A stretch of DNA of 64,000 nt from Pardosa pseudoannulata (GCA_032207245.1 CM063500.1:72957019-73021018); one strand, 5' to 3'. Counted from the first letter of the stretch, positions 35,185 through 48,900 are shown. Made by a program: numbers and translations. Notes: generated from the sequence alone by a model not told the origin.

Positions 35185-35760
35185 AATTTTGAGCAATGCT
35201 CTTCTAGATCTTGTTTTATGCATTCAGAATTTTAAGTTTTTTTTTTTTTTTTTTTTCCTAAAGAAAAAGGACAAACATGTAATTATATAACTAATTGCAT
35301 AAAAAAAAAAATTTGCATGTAGTTTTTCAGGAGATTTCTTTGGTATAAAGAATTATTAAAGTATTATTATGAATGTGTTTTCAGCCTAGAATTTTTTGTT
35401 TGCGCGTTTAGAAATTGGGAGATTTTCGAAGTTGATTTGTTGGCAGTTATGCGAATGGCATCCCGAATTTTTCATTTGTGCACATAGCCCTCTTCTATGT
35501 AATCTGTCTCTGGAAAGAATAATTTTAAGTTATTCTAATTGCAACCCTGTTTGCTTTCTTGTCCATTATATTTGACCAATAAGAAATAAGGGGTTTGAAA
35601 ATGTTGATTAGTCCTTAAAATGTTATTTTAGGATGTAACAGGTGATAATATTATATAAGTATTTAAATGGAGAGGTGCATGCACTATCTGTCCACTGAAC
35701 ACATCGGACTTCTCATATGTCGACAAGCATAAATTCATGATTTACTACTAAACTACTCTT
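33925..35760. other. Intergenic AT-rich stretch
   Basis: Contains (AT)n runs at 34439-34482 and 35112-35179 and T/A homopolymers. The ORFs of about 70 codons here overlap each other on opposite strands and have no recognisable motif. Confidence 0.6.
35112..35179. repeat. (AT)n microsatellite
   Basis: About 68 bp of uninterrupted AT repeats. Confidence 0.97.
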
Positions 35761-36975
35761 TTCATATAACCTGTATCACTAAATTTATTTATTCAAATTT
35801 TGATTTTTGCTGGTTAATTTTCAGTTTGCTACTGTCCTGTCAAAAATACCTTTTTGCCAGCAAAATGACCAACCCTAGTTACAGGTATTCTGTAGTTGTT
35901 CTGAAAATTATAATTTGCTTGGAAAGTACACATATCACTATTTTGGTGTCTTATTTTCTCTAATGCCATGTAATAGTTCTGATACCTTTTTCTGATTTTA
36001 TTAAATGCATTTACATACTTACATGCAGATATCCATCCAGCCTGAAAACATTTGGGTCATGATACTGTACATATGACTATTAAGTGCATTAGATTGGTTA
36101 GGAAGCAGTGTTAGGAGGCTATAAATGCATTTTTGTTTAAAGATTTCTTAAATAGTTCTGAATGATTGAAAAATCTTTTTTCTGATTTTTTTGTTTTTTC
36201 TTTTTGAGTTTTCTTTTGATGGGTATAGATGTGAAACTTTCAGATAATTTTGAAACCAATGGGCATACAAAATTAAACTTTGACAAACTCCTATTGTCTT
36301 TCATAATTTACTTTTATTTGAAATTGAATGATTTTACTGTAAGCAATATGAAATATAGAAGAGAACAAGTAATTTGTTCTTTATATAAGTGAATACTAGC
36401 TATTTCTGCCTATGGAAGCATGAAAACAATACTGTAATGTTTTTTGATAACTGAATGCTTACAGGTAAAAAATATATTCATATCTGTAAATTATAGCAAT
36501 AAAATTATTTTTTCCTCTATATCAAATAGGATAGTTTCTCTATTCAGTAAACACATATACAATGAACACTTTTAGATTAAAATAATAGTTGATGTTAAAA
36601 GAAATAGAAAACATGGATTAAACTGTCAACTCTACTTTCTAAAGAATAATACAAACAAAAATTCAGTAATAAAATGATAACATTAATTTGTGGTGTATTT
36701 ATGTGAAGGAGATCATAGACTAAACTAAAAACTAAATTCTTTGACACAACAGCCCCTAGGGGGCTAGGGCTTACGGTGCCAATCTCCGTTTACGTGACCA
36801 AGGGCCCTGGAGTGCGAAGCATATGTTCCGGTTAGGTGGTCAATCTTATGCGGAACCCCCAGTGTTTAGTTCCCAAGCACGCTTGGTCCTCAGTTCATCT
36901 ACCCACTGAAAGGATGAAAGGCTGAATCAACCTTGTCCAGCCCGGGGATCAAACCTCGGACATGTGTCGTGAGAA
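35760..36975. repeat. Second copy of duplicated segment, uninterrupted
   Basis: Matches 20150-20981 joined to 22495-22912. At about 36580-36600 it reads AATAATAGTTGATGTTAAAA where the other copy carries the Helitron. Its 3' third is a family B SINE on the minus strand. Confidence 0.85.
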
Positions 36976-37267
36976 AATTCTTGGTTTATCACCATCCTTT
37001 AAAGGGTTTTTAAATAATTTGACGATCCTATCTGTGGTTTAAAATTCATTATTCAATCAAGTTACAAGAACTAAGTGGATATATTTTGTTGTTTATTCTG
37101 ATTGTGGTTTGTTTAGTTTCATTTAGACCCTTTATATTTTTTTAAACTTAAATATCTATCATGTTCCTATTTTCATAAAATCACAACAGCAAAAATATAC
37201 TGGTTCTATTAAGATTTTTTCTATATGTTATAAAGTTGCATTAAGTGGAACAGGAAATTTTCTTTCT

Positions 37268-37937
37268 GCCGGAGCCAGGGCCTGATTATCGCATGGGCAC
37301 ATGGGGCACGAAAATTTAGTCGAGTGCTTGAAACACATATTAAGTGGTGAAAAATTGCAAAACTACGCTACCATCATTAAGTTTTAATAAATTGATGTAC
37401 GAGGTAATTATGTTTGTCATGAACTCTATTGTTTCCCATTTACTTTAATTTTACTATTATTTACCTGGTAATTAATTCCCTCAACAAACCTGGTGCTCTT
37501 TTTATCCTACGGCTTATTGCATATTTATAAGACAGATTATTAGCAACGTACCACTATAAACCATTAAATCATCTCATCCATTTAAATTATTTTTAATTCT
37601 ATTATTATTTATTTTCTGCACCACAGAGCTTGTGAGTGTGACAAGGTAAAAATAAAAAAAAAAAAAAGTGGATCACTCTAGGTCTTTAAAAGTTCTTAAG
37701 TTTTATTATGGCTAAACAGAGATAATAATGATTACGTAAAATGAAAATTTGGTGTTTTTGATTTTGAATATTACTTTAATGCTAATTTCTTAAATCTGTT
37801 TGCTAATTCAATGCTATAATTTTTATATGACTGTAATTATGTTAACTTGTCTCTATAAATTTGCATGGGGGTGGAGGGCATAAAAATTGGATTGTCCCCT
37901 GGGCACGAAAGTATCTTAGTCGGGCCCTGGCTGGAGC
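37268..37937. mobile_element. Non-autonomous hAT-type element, 654 bp
   Basis: 8-bp flanks GCCGGAGC and GCTGGAGC (one mismatch). Ends CAGGGCCTGATTATCGCATG and the complement of TCGGGCCCTG; GGGCACGAAA-type subterminal repeats face each other. Same family as 53598-54126. Confidence 0.8.
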
Positions 37938-38826
37938 ACTATTACTATAGTATTTTATATAAGTATAATCTTTTCAAAAGTAATTTGGTAATTAATTTTT
38001 TTTTATTTGTATTTCAAAAACCGATATGAGGTTTACACAGTTGTAGTAAGGTTATATATCAATTCCTTTAAGGTACTGGAAAGTAAAACCAAGAGTGTGT
38101 CAGCCAGGATGAGTTTTGTAAGATTTTCAAAATTTACTCAAGTTTCTCTTGACTTGACAATGAGATGATTTACGGTACTTGATATTTAAGTCATTTATTT
38201 GCATTACGTATGCAATCTTTTTACCAACGTTAAAGATTTTTCAGTAATCGTTTCTTTGCCTAACATTACTTCATAAATTTTTAATAATACATGTTAATAA
38301 ATAAAATCAACCTCTGATGAGCCACGTTTCCGAAACCTTTATCAAAGAACGTTACCGCCAATGACGTGATATGGGCATTTATTGTCGCTTTGGTTTCCTA
38401 GCCAGTTCTGGGATTTAGGGAAGAGATCAAAATCGCATATCAACCCGGGGTTAAACGCCGTGTGAATATACAGTTCTCATTTTAACTGTTCCAGAAAATG
38501 TCTAGACATAATAAATTTGTTAGAGCTAGAATTTCTCATAATCCTAAATTCAGAAAAGTGACCAACTATGCACTTGATTTTTGGTAATAAATTCGTTTTG
38601 TTCTGTACTCTTATAATTTAATAATTTAAGGTAGTATTTGAAGGGGAATGTTGCTGTACCTTAGTGCCAAGGTTCATTGGAAGTTGTTAAAAAAATAAAA
38701 AAGGGACCCTCTTGTACATATGGTTAAAAAAATTGTTTTAATAAATTTACTGAAAATGAACAATGCTTGTGAATGGTTTCAAATTTAAAACTGAAATAAT
38801 TTCTTATTTTTTCTTTGAAAAAACAT
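37938..38826. other. Intergenic, nothing recognised
   Basis: Between the hAT-type element and the SLC13 3' end. AT-rich, with no motif, repeat or exon I can support. Confidence 0.5.
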
Positions 38827-38961
38827 TTATTAAAACCATTTATGGATATACAATTTTTGAAGAATGGATGGTTATATTTACACATTTTCTCATCCTATTC
38901 ACCCACATGGGTAATAAATGCCATATTTGCAGGTACTGGAGACCAAATTGTATTCATTTGG

Positions 38962-39180
38962 TCACGTATTGTCCGTGACAAGTAACGAATATGTCGTCGA
39001 GTTTTCTACAAATGTCGTATTTGCAAGGAATGGCAGCGACGTGCTGTTTGAGCTTATTAAATCGCCTCTGTCTGCCCAACTTGGAAAAGTGTGAAGGTCG
39101 AACATGGCTACTCCCAACGTGTTGAGCATAAACAGTTGAACTGCACAACATACAAGATTCATCACCAGTCCGGGTTTTGC
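38962..39180 (-). CDS. SLC13 terminal exon
   Basis: Acceptor tattccag at 39181-39182. Encodes AKPGLVMNLVCCAVQLFMLN, TLGVAMFDLHTFPSWADRG and a polar tail with sequons (SSNSTS, ANTTF, ENSTT) to TGA (38962-38964). LHTFPSWA is typical of the SLC13 C-terminus. A minus-strand AATAAA (plus strand TTTATT, 38827-38832) about 130 bp after the stop is a candidate polyadenylation signal. Confidence 0.92.
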   Translation of the reverse strand, partial: AKPGLVMNLVCCAVQLFMLNTLGVAMFDLHTFPSWADRGDLISSNSTSLPFLANTTFVENSTTYSLLVTDNT

Positions 39181-42100
39181 CTGGAATAATGAAGACAGTT
39201 TTAAGTATAAACATTTCAGAGATTAGTTAAAGGTTTAGAAAATAAATAAAAGTTAGAAAGTTTTTATAGTCCACGGATACGTGACTCTCGGTTGATAGAA
39301 TGCCAAGGACATTCCATTCCTACTGTAAAGAAAAAGTTGGGCGAGAAACTGAACCGCTTCTCCACTACAATTTGTAGAAACGTTTTTTGACTGCATTTGA
39401 TTGTTTTGTTAGTTAAACAAGCATATGTTAAGCCCTGTTACAGCGCAGCTATCGGTTCCGTTAACAATATAGCGGTATATTGAATTAAGATCACAGATCG
39501 TAATTCAATATACCGTTGATAAAAATGGAATAAATCAAACTACTCTATACTTCAGATAACATTGGGTGTCTAATTATTGAAGTTATTTTTAAAATTTACC
39601 AAAATTTAAAAGTAAAAGTAAAATATTTTTAAAATTTGCCAAAATTTAAAGGTAAAGATAAAATTTTCATATTTACCATGTCCACTGTCCTCATGTTTCC
39701 ACTTTCAAATGCTATCGCATTTGGAGGCGTTGCCACAGGAAGCATAAAGGCGTAGGAACAGACAACAGCTACCGGTAGCATCAGAAACAGTGGATTTACT
39801 CCTATTGATGCTGCCTACGGGGAAAAGAAGGATTTTTTTTTAATCCTTTGGGTACATTTGACGAGTGAGACTCGTCATTTGCTTACTTAAGCGATGTTAC
39901 GGTGGACGAATCTGACTCATCATCGGAATTTAACCCCTCTCTGTTTTGCCCGTACGCCGTACGGGCACAGTTTTCGGGCCTTTACTGATTTGCCCGTACG
40001 GCGTACGGGCAATCTGATTTCTATTTCGCTTGCACTGTTTCGGCCGTATTTTTTCCAGTTTTAGTAACAAATTATTCGTATAGTAATTTATTCGTCCAGT
40101 AAATGATAGTTTGCAGTTTATTGTATTTTCTACTCTGATTGGTTCAAAAGCGCGGGTTTTTTCGCATGTTTTGTATCAGAAGACGAATTGTTATCTTTCA
40201 GTGTATAGCTTTCTGGTTATATTTTACTAACTGCCTGATAATTTTATTGATGTAAGAGTTGAATAATATATTTTTACTTTTAAATAATGGATAATTCAGA
40301 GCGTATGGAGCTAATTTCTTGTGATTCGAACTGTGACTCGGAATCAGAAACTGAATTATCTGTAAATGATAGTAGCGAAAGTTTACTAGATGACCTGGAT
40401 AGTAATGACTCTGATAGTAGTACAGATGGAATCAGTCAAGCAAGATAATTTTTTAAATTAATTGTGATAATCCTTCGGATCCGCCTCCTAGATTTGCTTT
40501 CACTGGAATTCCAAAAATTAACTTGGATATCGATGAGACTAAAGGTAAACTTCAGTTTTATGATGCTTTCATAGAAAGAAAAAAAGTTGTAATAAATGCT
40601 TAAAAATATTAGAAATGTTAATTTTAATAACATATCTTTACTTAAAAATGTAAAATGAACAAAAAAATGCAATAAAAAAATGTGACATTTTTTGACCGAA
40701 TTCTGGAAAAAAATGAAACTGTCAAAGGGTTAATGTTGATGTTTGAGACACTTCCAGTGGACGTTGATCGTAAACAATTACTTGATGTTTGTTTATGATT
40801 TCTTATAGTTGCAAATAAGGTTATTCCACTTATCTGTATTATTAACCCTGTTTTTTATACGCTATCCCAAGATGTCTGTAATAAAAAATTCATTATATGA
40901 CTGCGAAAATGATAGTTCCAATGGAATAGAATTAGAGCTGTATGATAAGAGTGATTACAGTGAATTGGAGAGTGAAAATGGTGAAAACAAGAATGAATTG
41001 GAAAATAATAGGGATAATAGTGAAGTAATATCAGTACATCGGAAATGCACGCGGCTTTTATCAAGTGATAGTGAATCTTCTATCGAAGAATTGCAAGAAC
41101 AGTGAATTTGGGAAGAAAAAGAAAATCCCATTGATGCTGCCTACGGTTAAGAAAAGTATTTTTAACCCTTTGGGTATATTTGACGAGTGAGACTCGTCAT
41201 CTGCTTACTTGGACGATATTACGGTGGACAAATCTGATTCGTCATCTGAATTTTAGAAGCAGGCGTTGATGTTTGCAGCACCTCCGCCAGTGGGCGTTGA
41301 TCGTAAACAATTATCTGACGTTTGTTTATGATTTCTTATAGTTGCAAATGAAGTTAATTCCACTTATCTGTATTATTATCCCTGTTTATTTATACGCTAT
41401 CTCAAGATGTCTGAAATAAAAAAATTCATTACATGACTACGAAAATGATAGTTCCAATGAAGTAGAATTAAAGCTTTATGATAACAGTGAATTGGATAGT
41501 GAAAATGATGAAAACGACAATTAATTGGAAAGTGATAGTGATGATAGTGAAGTAATATCAGTACGTTGAAAATGCACGCGGTTTTTATCGAGTGATAGTG
41601 AATCTTCTGTCGAACAATTGCAAAGACAATGGATTTGGGAAGAAAAAGATGGTTTTATAGCTGGCTAATGGGTTTTTATAGTGGACTCTTTAATGTCTCT
41701 CAAAAACGATACTTTTCCTCCGCGGAGTTTGTGGCGTCATCATTCACGTTGACACCGAGCGCCTATACTGTTTACATGTTAAAAGGCGACTTTTAAATTT
41801 GTTTCTGTGTAAAGCATCACATAGAATAGAAATTTTTTTATTATGTCTGACATTAGAATATTATATTATAAATATTGTATTGTGCACTCTGTAAAAATAC
41901 AACAAATAATTGCAATGCGAAGATATTTTTCAGCGTTCCGAAAGATCTACTTACACGTAAAATCTGGACAACTTCGATGAAAAGGGATGAGAAATTAAAC
42001 CCCATATTATCATATAAATCATTTCTATGGGTTCGTGAAGATCATTTTTCGGTAAATAAATGTTTGCTTTTGTTTAAATATTACTAATTTAGAACAATTC

Positions 42101-42923
42101 AAGTATATAAAAATACATATATACCTTTAAAAGGACTGTTGATTAACCAGTGCTATTTAACTTTTAAAACTGCTAATTTTCGAGTATTATCACAGAGTTC
42201 AAGTACAATAAATGTTTGATAAAGCATATAAATATCGTAAAACATAGATATCTAAAGCATATAATTATCTAATAACTCGGAGGAGGGGAAGATTATGTGT
42301 TTTCAACTTGTTATAAATATTTTCTTCAGAGATGCATACTTTCTTATGTGTATCTAAACACTCTAATTTTTGCAGCCTCTTAGTCACGAGGTTTTTTGAT
42401 ATATCAAGATTCCTTCACTTTACAGAAAATGAAAAGTTGGATAAAAATGATATAATTAGGAAGATCAGAAATTTAGTTGATTATATGAATAATACATTTG
42501 ATAATCTTTATGCTTCAGAGAGCGCAGTATCACTAGATGAATTCCTCATGAAATTCAAAGAACGTAAGATTCAGTTCAATCCATCGAAACGAACGGCTTA
42601 AATTAATAATTAGCTTACTTTTACATATTAAATCCATATAGCGATAAATTAGATCCGTCACATGGGCATAGTAATCTTCAAATATTTCAGTACTCAAAGG
42701 GTTTATGTTTGTAGGTAACGAGTAAAATTATTCACTGATCAAAAAATAGCCTATATTTCTATATTCCAGGGTTTGTGTGACATGTAACATCTTGGCGAGA
42801 TGGATCTCACTCAGCTAAAACACAAAAGATATTTAGGGAAAAATTTTTATTTTCATCGGCGAAAAAGTATAAAACAAAAAAAAAAAATAAAAAAAATAAA
42901 AAAATTATTAAAAAAAAAAAAAA

Positions 42924-42957
<34 letters not shown>

Positions 42958-45900
42958 AAAAAATAAAAAAAAAAAAATAAAAAAAGCGTATTACTATGGA
43001 AAAAAAAAAAAAAAACTTTCATGTATCTAATAAATAAAACACAACAAAAGCAATAAAAGGTAAAAATTATAAAAAAATAAAAAAAAAAAATAAAAATAAA
43101 AAAACAAAAAAATAAAAAAAATAAAAAAAAAAAAAAGAAATTAAAAAAAAAAAATATTACATAATACGAAAAAAAAATAAAAAAAATAAAAAAAAAATAA
43201 ATAAAAAAAAAATAAAAAAAAAAAAAAAAAAATGAAAAAAAAAAAAAATAAATTCTAAAAAGTAACAGAGATCTTGGCGAGAATGATCTCACTCAAAAAA
43301 AAAAAAAAAAAAAAATTCTTTATTTTCATTTTAATGACGGCGAAACGCCCCTTCAATACAGAAATTCTGGCTGTGCTACCATTGTCTGTACTAGCCATTT
43401 TCATTTGTAGCACTAACCTTTTTTTGAAGAACTTTCCGTTCAAAAATGGCCAACCGATTTGTCTGCTAATAAGACAAAGGTTATGTCTCAGATCCATAAC
43501 TGAGAAAAGGTCTATAAGGCGATTTCACGCAGTAGGGCAAATTCTCAAATTATGACAATTCTGGCTTTAGTTTCAAACGGAAGGGCAGTTTATTGTTTGT
43601 CTATTGGCTGTTGTACACGTGAAAATAAATGGGAAGGGCATTATAGTAGTTCGTGACGTTGCGACAAATTGCCTTATTGACTGCTTTATATAACACTATT
43701 TATATGTCTTTAAATTAATTTTGACTTTAATAGTTTTAATGAAACTTACGTATTTCAAAATATATGTGTCAAAACACTAGTTTGAAATAAGTCTTAATTT
43801 TTTTAAAACTCTCTTTAAAAAAAGCTAATTTTTAATCATTTTTCGACTCATCTAAACTAAGGCCCCCGAAATTATTCAGAAAGGGTTTTGTATCAAAGGA
43901 AAGGCAATGGTAGCAAAAGAAAATTGCTACTAGAGACAGCAGACCACAGATGCAGAGGTGTAAATCAAAGATACTCAAATTTATTTATGAATTGGTATAT
44001 ATGAAAACGATTATATTCAAACGAAAGAAAAATATAGTGGCAGACAAATACACGTCATTTTCTGTCAGCCATTTTGGAGAAATGGCTGACAATTTAATTT
44101 AAATAGAATGAAATTCATGCCCATTGAAATCAATCTATCGAAACCAGAAACTTGTTTTTCACGTTCTTATGAGAATCGTCAGAAATTTAATCATATTTTA
44201 GAGGAATGTGAGTGGCAAACTCTGGTATCTTCAGAATAAGAAATAAAAAATTGATCTGTTTTTCTTACAGTTTATACTTGTTTTATTTGATTATTTATGT
44301 TGTTGCCATAGCTAAACATTCTTGTATAAATATTTTAGCTCTCAAAGATTAAAGCTGTATTCTACTTCTACAAAGAGTTTTGTTTTATACAAGTGTATGT
44401 GTAGGAAACCGTAGAATGGGGCATAGTCTAGTTATCTTCCGACTTGGCTGGTGTCTTAAGACCTGTTTTGAAGTTCATGTTATTCTTACGTTATGGAAAG
44501 AATTTTCTATACGCTTCGTTTATATGACGAAACTGTTATCGCTTGCAGGCTAAAAACTGAAGCAATAACGTAAAGAATGCTTAACAACCTGATGACATAT
44601 TGAGAACTGAATATATTTAGAATCTAGTCTTGAAACAGTTGTATTTCTTTCATCGTGCTGTTATCTGTTGATATTATCGATTCTCGATAACTGCGTAGAT
44701 CGACCATATTTAAAAACAACTGACGGCCATTTCCTAGAAAATGTCATGCTAGCAATGTAGCAAAGTTAATTGTTTATACTTTTAAGATTGCTTTCAGTGT
44801 CATTATATTTAGAACACATGACTCAAAATGTAGATATCGGAAGAAAGTTCAAGAATTTGGGTTTTTCCTTTGCTTGGACAAGTTTTAGATATTGGAATAA
44901 AATTTTGATGTATTGGATCTCAAAGTTCATATTGTATGAGGAATAAACATTGATATTTAGGATAAATTTACTTAAGCATTATTAAAAAAATTAGCTTTTC
45001 AACAGAATTTTTTTAAATTTGTATTTCACTCACTAACTCTTTAATAATTGCGTCTGAATATATATTTATTACCTTAAATACAAGTTATTGTAGACTCGTA
45101 AAAAAAACCTTAAGAAATTTAAACAATTTGAATATTACACCCTTTTTTATTTCCCTCAAGAGCCAAAACATTATGACCACCCCTACATTTTGCAATGAAC
45201 TCGCTTGGATGACGTGGAAGGCACGTGATCAGGAAGTGGTATTTCACTGCTGCTGGAGAGTCTGAAGAATCATTCTTTCACTTCTGTGTGTAATGAGAAA
45301 GGCTGCGGATCTAAGCGATTTTGATAGAGGGCAGATTGTAATGGCTCGGAACAAGTATTACCGAAACTGCACGACTCGTGGGTTGTTCGCGATCTACAGT
45401 TGTTAGTACTTATGCAAAGTGGAAGAATGACAGTGAAACCAGCAGTAGAAGACATGGTGTTGGACGTTCACACGCTATCAAAGAAAAAGGTCGTCGGAGA
45501 CTGTCTCGCATGAAGCAAAACGGAGACCGACAGTGGCTCAGCTGACAACCCAATAAAATGCAAAGACAAGTAGAATAGTATCTGAACACAATGTTCAGCG
45601 GACACTGTTGGATATGGGGCTACTCAGCAAACGTCCCATTCGTGTGCTTTTGCCGACCAAGCGTCATCGCCAACTGCGCTTACGCTGGGACTGGGAACAT
45701 CGCGACTGGTCCATGGATCAGTGGGAGAGAGTTGCCTGGTCAGATGTATCACGGTTTGTCGTTCATCAATCCGATGGCCGTGTCAGGACACGCCGTCTTC
45801 CAGGCGAGCAGTTGTTCCCTCATTGTACAGTAGGTCATACACAGGCCAGTGGTGGCGGTATTATGCTTTGTGGAACGTTCTCTTGGGCGTCTCTAGGACT

Positions 45901-48900
45901 CGTGGTTGTGGTAGAGCAGACCATGAATGCAACAGGGTATCTGAACATTATTGCGAACCAGTTGCATCCTTACATGGCCTCTGTTTTTCCAGCTGGAAAG
46001 GAAATGTTCCAACAGGATAATTCCCTATGTCACAAGGCTAAAATTGTGTTGGAGTGGTTCCAGAAACGTGATGCTGAATTCCAGTTAATGTCTAACTCAC
46101 CGGATCTCAATCCGATAGAACACATTTGGGATGTCATGGGACGGCAGCTCACAGTTCAAAGACCACCAATTCGCAATATCTCGGATTTGCGAAACCGTTG
46201 CTTAATCATCTGGTACAATCTGTCTCACATGATGGCTTAATTTACTAATAATTTAATTTTTAAAGTTTTTTGTACATTGTTAGTAGGTTAGATTATTTCT
46301 TTATTCTTATATGAAATGGTAAATCTCTATGTAGAGCATTATTTTGCATTTATTTTGTATGCAAGGTCATACAAAATAAATTCCTCTTCAGCAACGAGAA
46401 TATGTGTAGGTCACTTAAACCGGCATAGATTTCTTAAATATCACTTTAAAATCTTTCATTTTTTCTAACATCAAAAAATAGTTTACGACTGTAGTTTGTA
46501 TGAACTTTATTTTTTGGTTCTAAGGTTTACATTTCTATGGAATGAGCCATTTTTTTTGTTGATATGCTTGCTCTTCTCATTTAGATCTGTCACACCCCCT
46601 CATGTGGCATAGTCATCGGTTAAGAATTATGTAAAGATAAGCGCGTACAAAATGTACCGGAGACAAACAGGTGTTACGACCGTACCATCCATCAACATAT
46701 GGGTGGACGTAAAGGTCATCACTTTTCTGTTAACTGTCTTCATTGATATTTTGAATGTTACTGACAATGGGGATTGTAATGGAAAATGTTATACAACTTT
46801 CGGAAAAGATCAGAAAAAGATTATTCCACAAGGCAACCCTGAGCAGGGAATCTACCTCAATGCTGATAGGCCCGGCTGACGTAAGTGCAAGGGGGAGCGA
46901 TGCGATCCTCTCGAACAGAAGACTTCTCCGTTTTCTTCGGAGAAGAAGAACGATGAAGAGAACAGAGCGAACCGAGAGACTCTAACGAGTAGCCTGTTTT
47001 TTTTATATAGACTAACTGAGGCAAATTGTACTCGTTTTAGGATAGATAGTTGTCTTTCAGAGGCGGTTATGCCTCAACGATTATTTTCTTGTAATACCTC
47101 AATTATTAAATTTTTTGTTAAAAATAGTCACGCCGATAAGCTTCTTCATGCATAGTCCCAGAACCCACTGTGTATACACATGACATGTGTCAGGTAGAGA
47201 AAGATTTATAAAATGACTTTCTAAACTGCTCGGTAAACATATCAACTGACCAAGGGTCTTTGCCAACATTCGTGTCACAGAAGAGCTACATTTGAAGCCT
47301 GGAGGTTCTACAAATTGCTTCTTCTCCAAAGACCTATCTCCCGATCTAGGGTTCCTATAAACTATACTTGGAAAAATAGATTACAATTATAGTTTCTACG
47401 AACTTTATTTTTTGCTCCTGAGGTTTACAGTTCCATGGAAAAAGCCATGTTGTGTTTACAATATGCTTGTGCTCCCCATTTCGTGTTGTCACGCCCATAG
47501 TTTAAAAACTGCTTCTGGTGGGGAGAACTTTCCCCCCGATCTATGATTTATTTGCTTTATGCTTACCATTTGGCTGAAAACTGGCAGAAGAATAGTCGCC
47601 GTGGTGGTATTCGTCATTATCTCTGTCAGCATCGCTGTCATGAAGCAAATGACTGCAGCGATCGCCCCTGGTGATAAAACACTCAAAGCTGAGAGTTTGG
47701 TGCCGAGCATGTGGGACAGGCCCGATTTCTGTAAGGAATATATGGGAAATTGGTTATTTGATCATATGCTACCTAAAAATAGAATAGATTTACAGAAATA
47801 CATAGAACTTATCTTTATCTGTATATACACACATATATACATAAATGCAATATATCAATAATCATTGTTCCCTCCAAAAGATCTTCAAAATTCTCCCAAA
47901 TCACGTTCTATTTTTCTAATCTTAACTTCCCCAGCCACTCAAATTAAAATCATGAAAGTAATTAATTGAGATTGCATTCCTCACATTCTTTTAAAAACTA
48001 ATATAAAACTATATATATATATATATATATATATGATTCTACACGGAGAAGAAATTCAAATTTCCCTCCATTTTTACCTAGTTTTGTTCCCTACAGTAGG
48101 TATGGAATTTCCTTAGCAAACTTCTAAGTAGGCCTAGCATCCTCGGTCAGACGCTTGTAACGAATTCTCGTTACATTAAATTCCCAGTTACGACTTATCT
48201 ACAGTCGTGAGAAAAAAAGGCACATTGTAGAAATAGTGAATGCACCTTTTGTGCGCATTTGAACTGATCTCATCTTTACCGTGTGTAGGGATGTTGTTTC
48301 ACGCAGAATAGGATGCTGAATAGAGGATTGTTAATACCGAGGACCATTTCAATCATTCTGTCTGAGAAATTCATTAGGATTCAGGTGAAGTGTTTCCAGT
48401 GTCGGTTTCAATGGCATCCCGGAGAAAAAGTCTCGCATGACAGAAATCCTCTATATTGTAAGGAAAGGAGCCATATTTTCCTCCCTTGTTCTCCAAAAGT
48501 TTGTCCAGAGACATTGATTAATAATGTCTTATAGATCGTCGAGATTACTCTCGATTACTGAGAACTCCCATGAGTTCCTTGGAACCTAGCTTACACCTGT
48601 CTAGCTAGCAGTTCAACAAAGCGGTTCTTCACCGCGTCATCAACCAGGTGTCCGATCAGCTGAGATGATGGAAATTTGCTGGCAGATGACAGTATAAAAA
48701 GACCGGAATTCAATGTTCAAGGTGATTTTTGGACCGATCGAGTCTTCTGTGAACTCATCAGCTGAAGCGTCGGGAGAGCGACTGAGAGTGTTCACCCCCC
48801 CCCCTTTTCTCTCCATACCCAAGTACGCGGAGCAGTATTGATTCGGAAAGCTGATTCCTGTAACGATCATCCATTCAATGTACATATCATTTCACTTTCA

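Larger units (their letters stand above)
41166..42701 (+). mobile_element. piggyBac relic 2 (composite)
   Basis: Left end CCCTTTGGGTATATTTG after TTAA. The likely right end, ACTCAAAGGG, is followed by TTTA rather than TTAA. Inside, in order: copy A2 of the acidic fragment, a THAP-like ORF and a piggyBac core fragment, all broken. Confidence 0.55.

Noticed and set aside
40855..41064. His/Tyr-rich minus-strand ORF
   Set aside because: Shadow of the acidic piggyBac fragment on the plus strand.
42807..43292. 161-codon Phe-rich minus-strand ORF
   Set aside because: It is the complement of the oligo-A tract, with no protein-like composition.
45270..46020. Other ORFs over the Tc1 relic
   Set aside because: They are in the wrong frames or strand; the DDE motifs are only in the frame of 45608-46240.
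46652..46985. Two overlapping plus-strand ORFs of about 75 codons
   Set aside because: No family resemblance, overlapping frames, next to duplicated intronic sequence.
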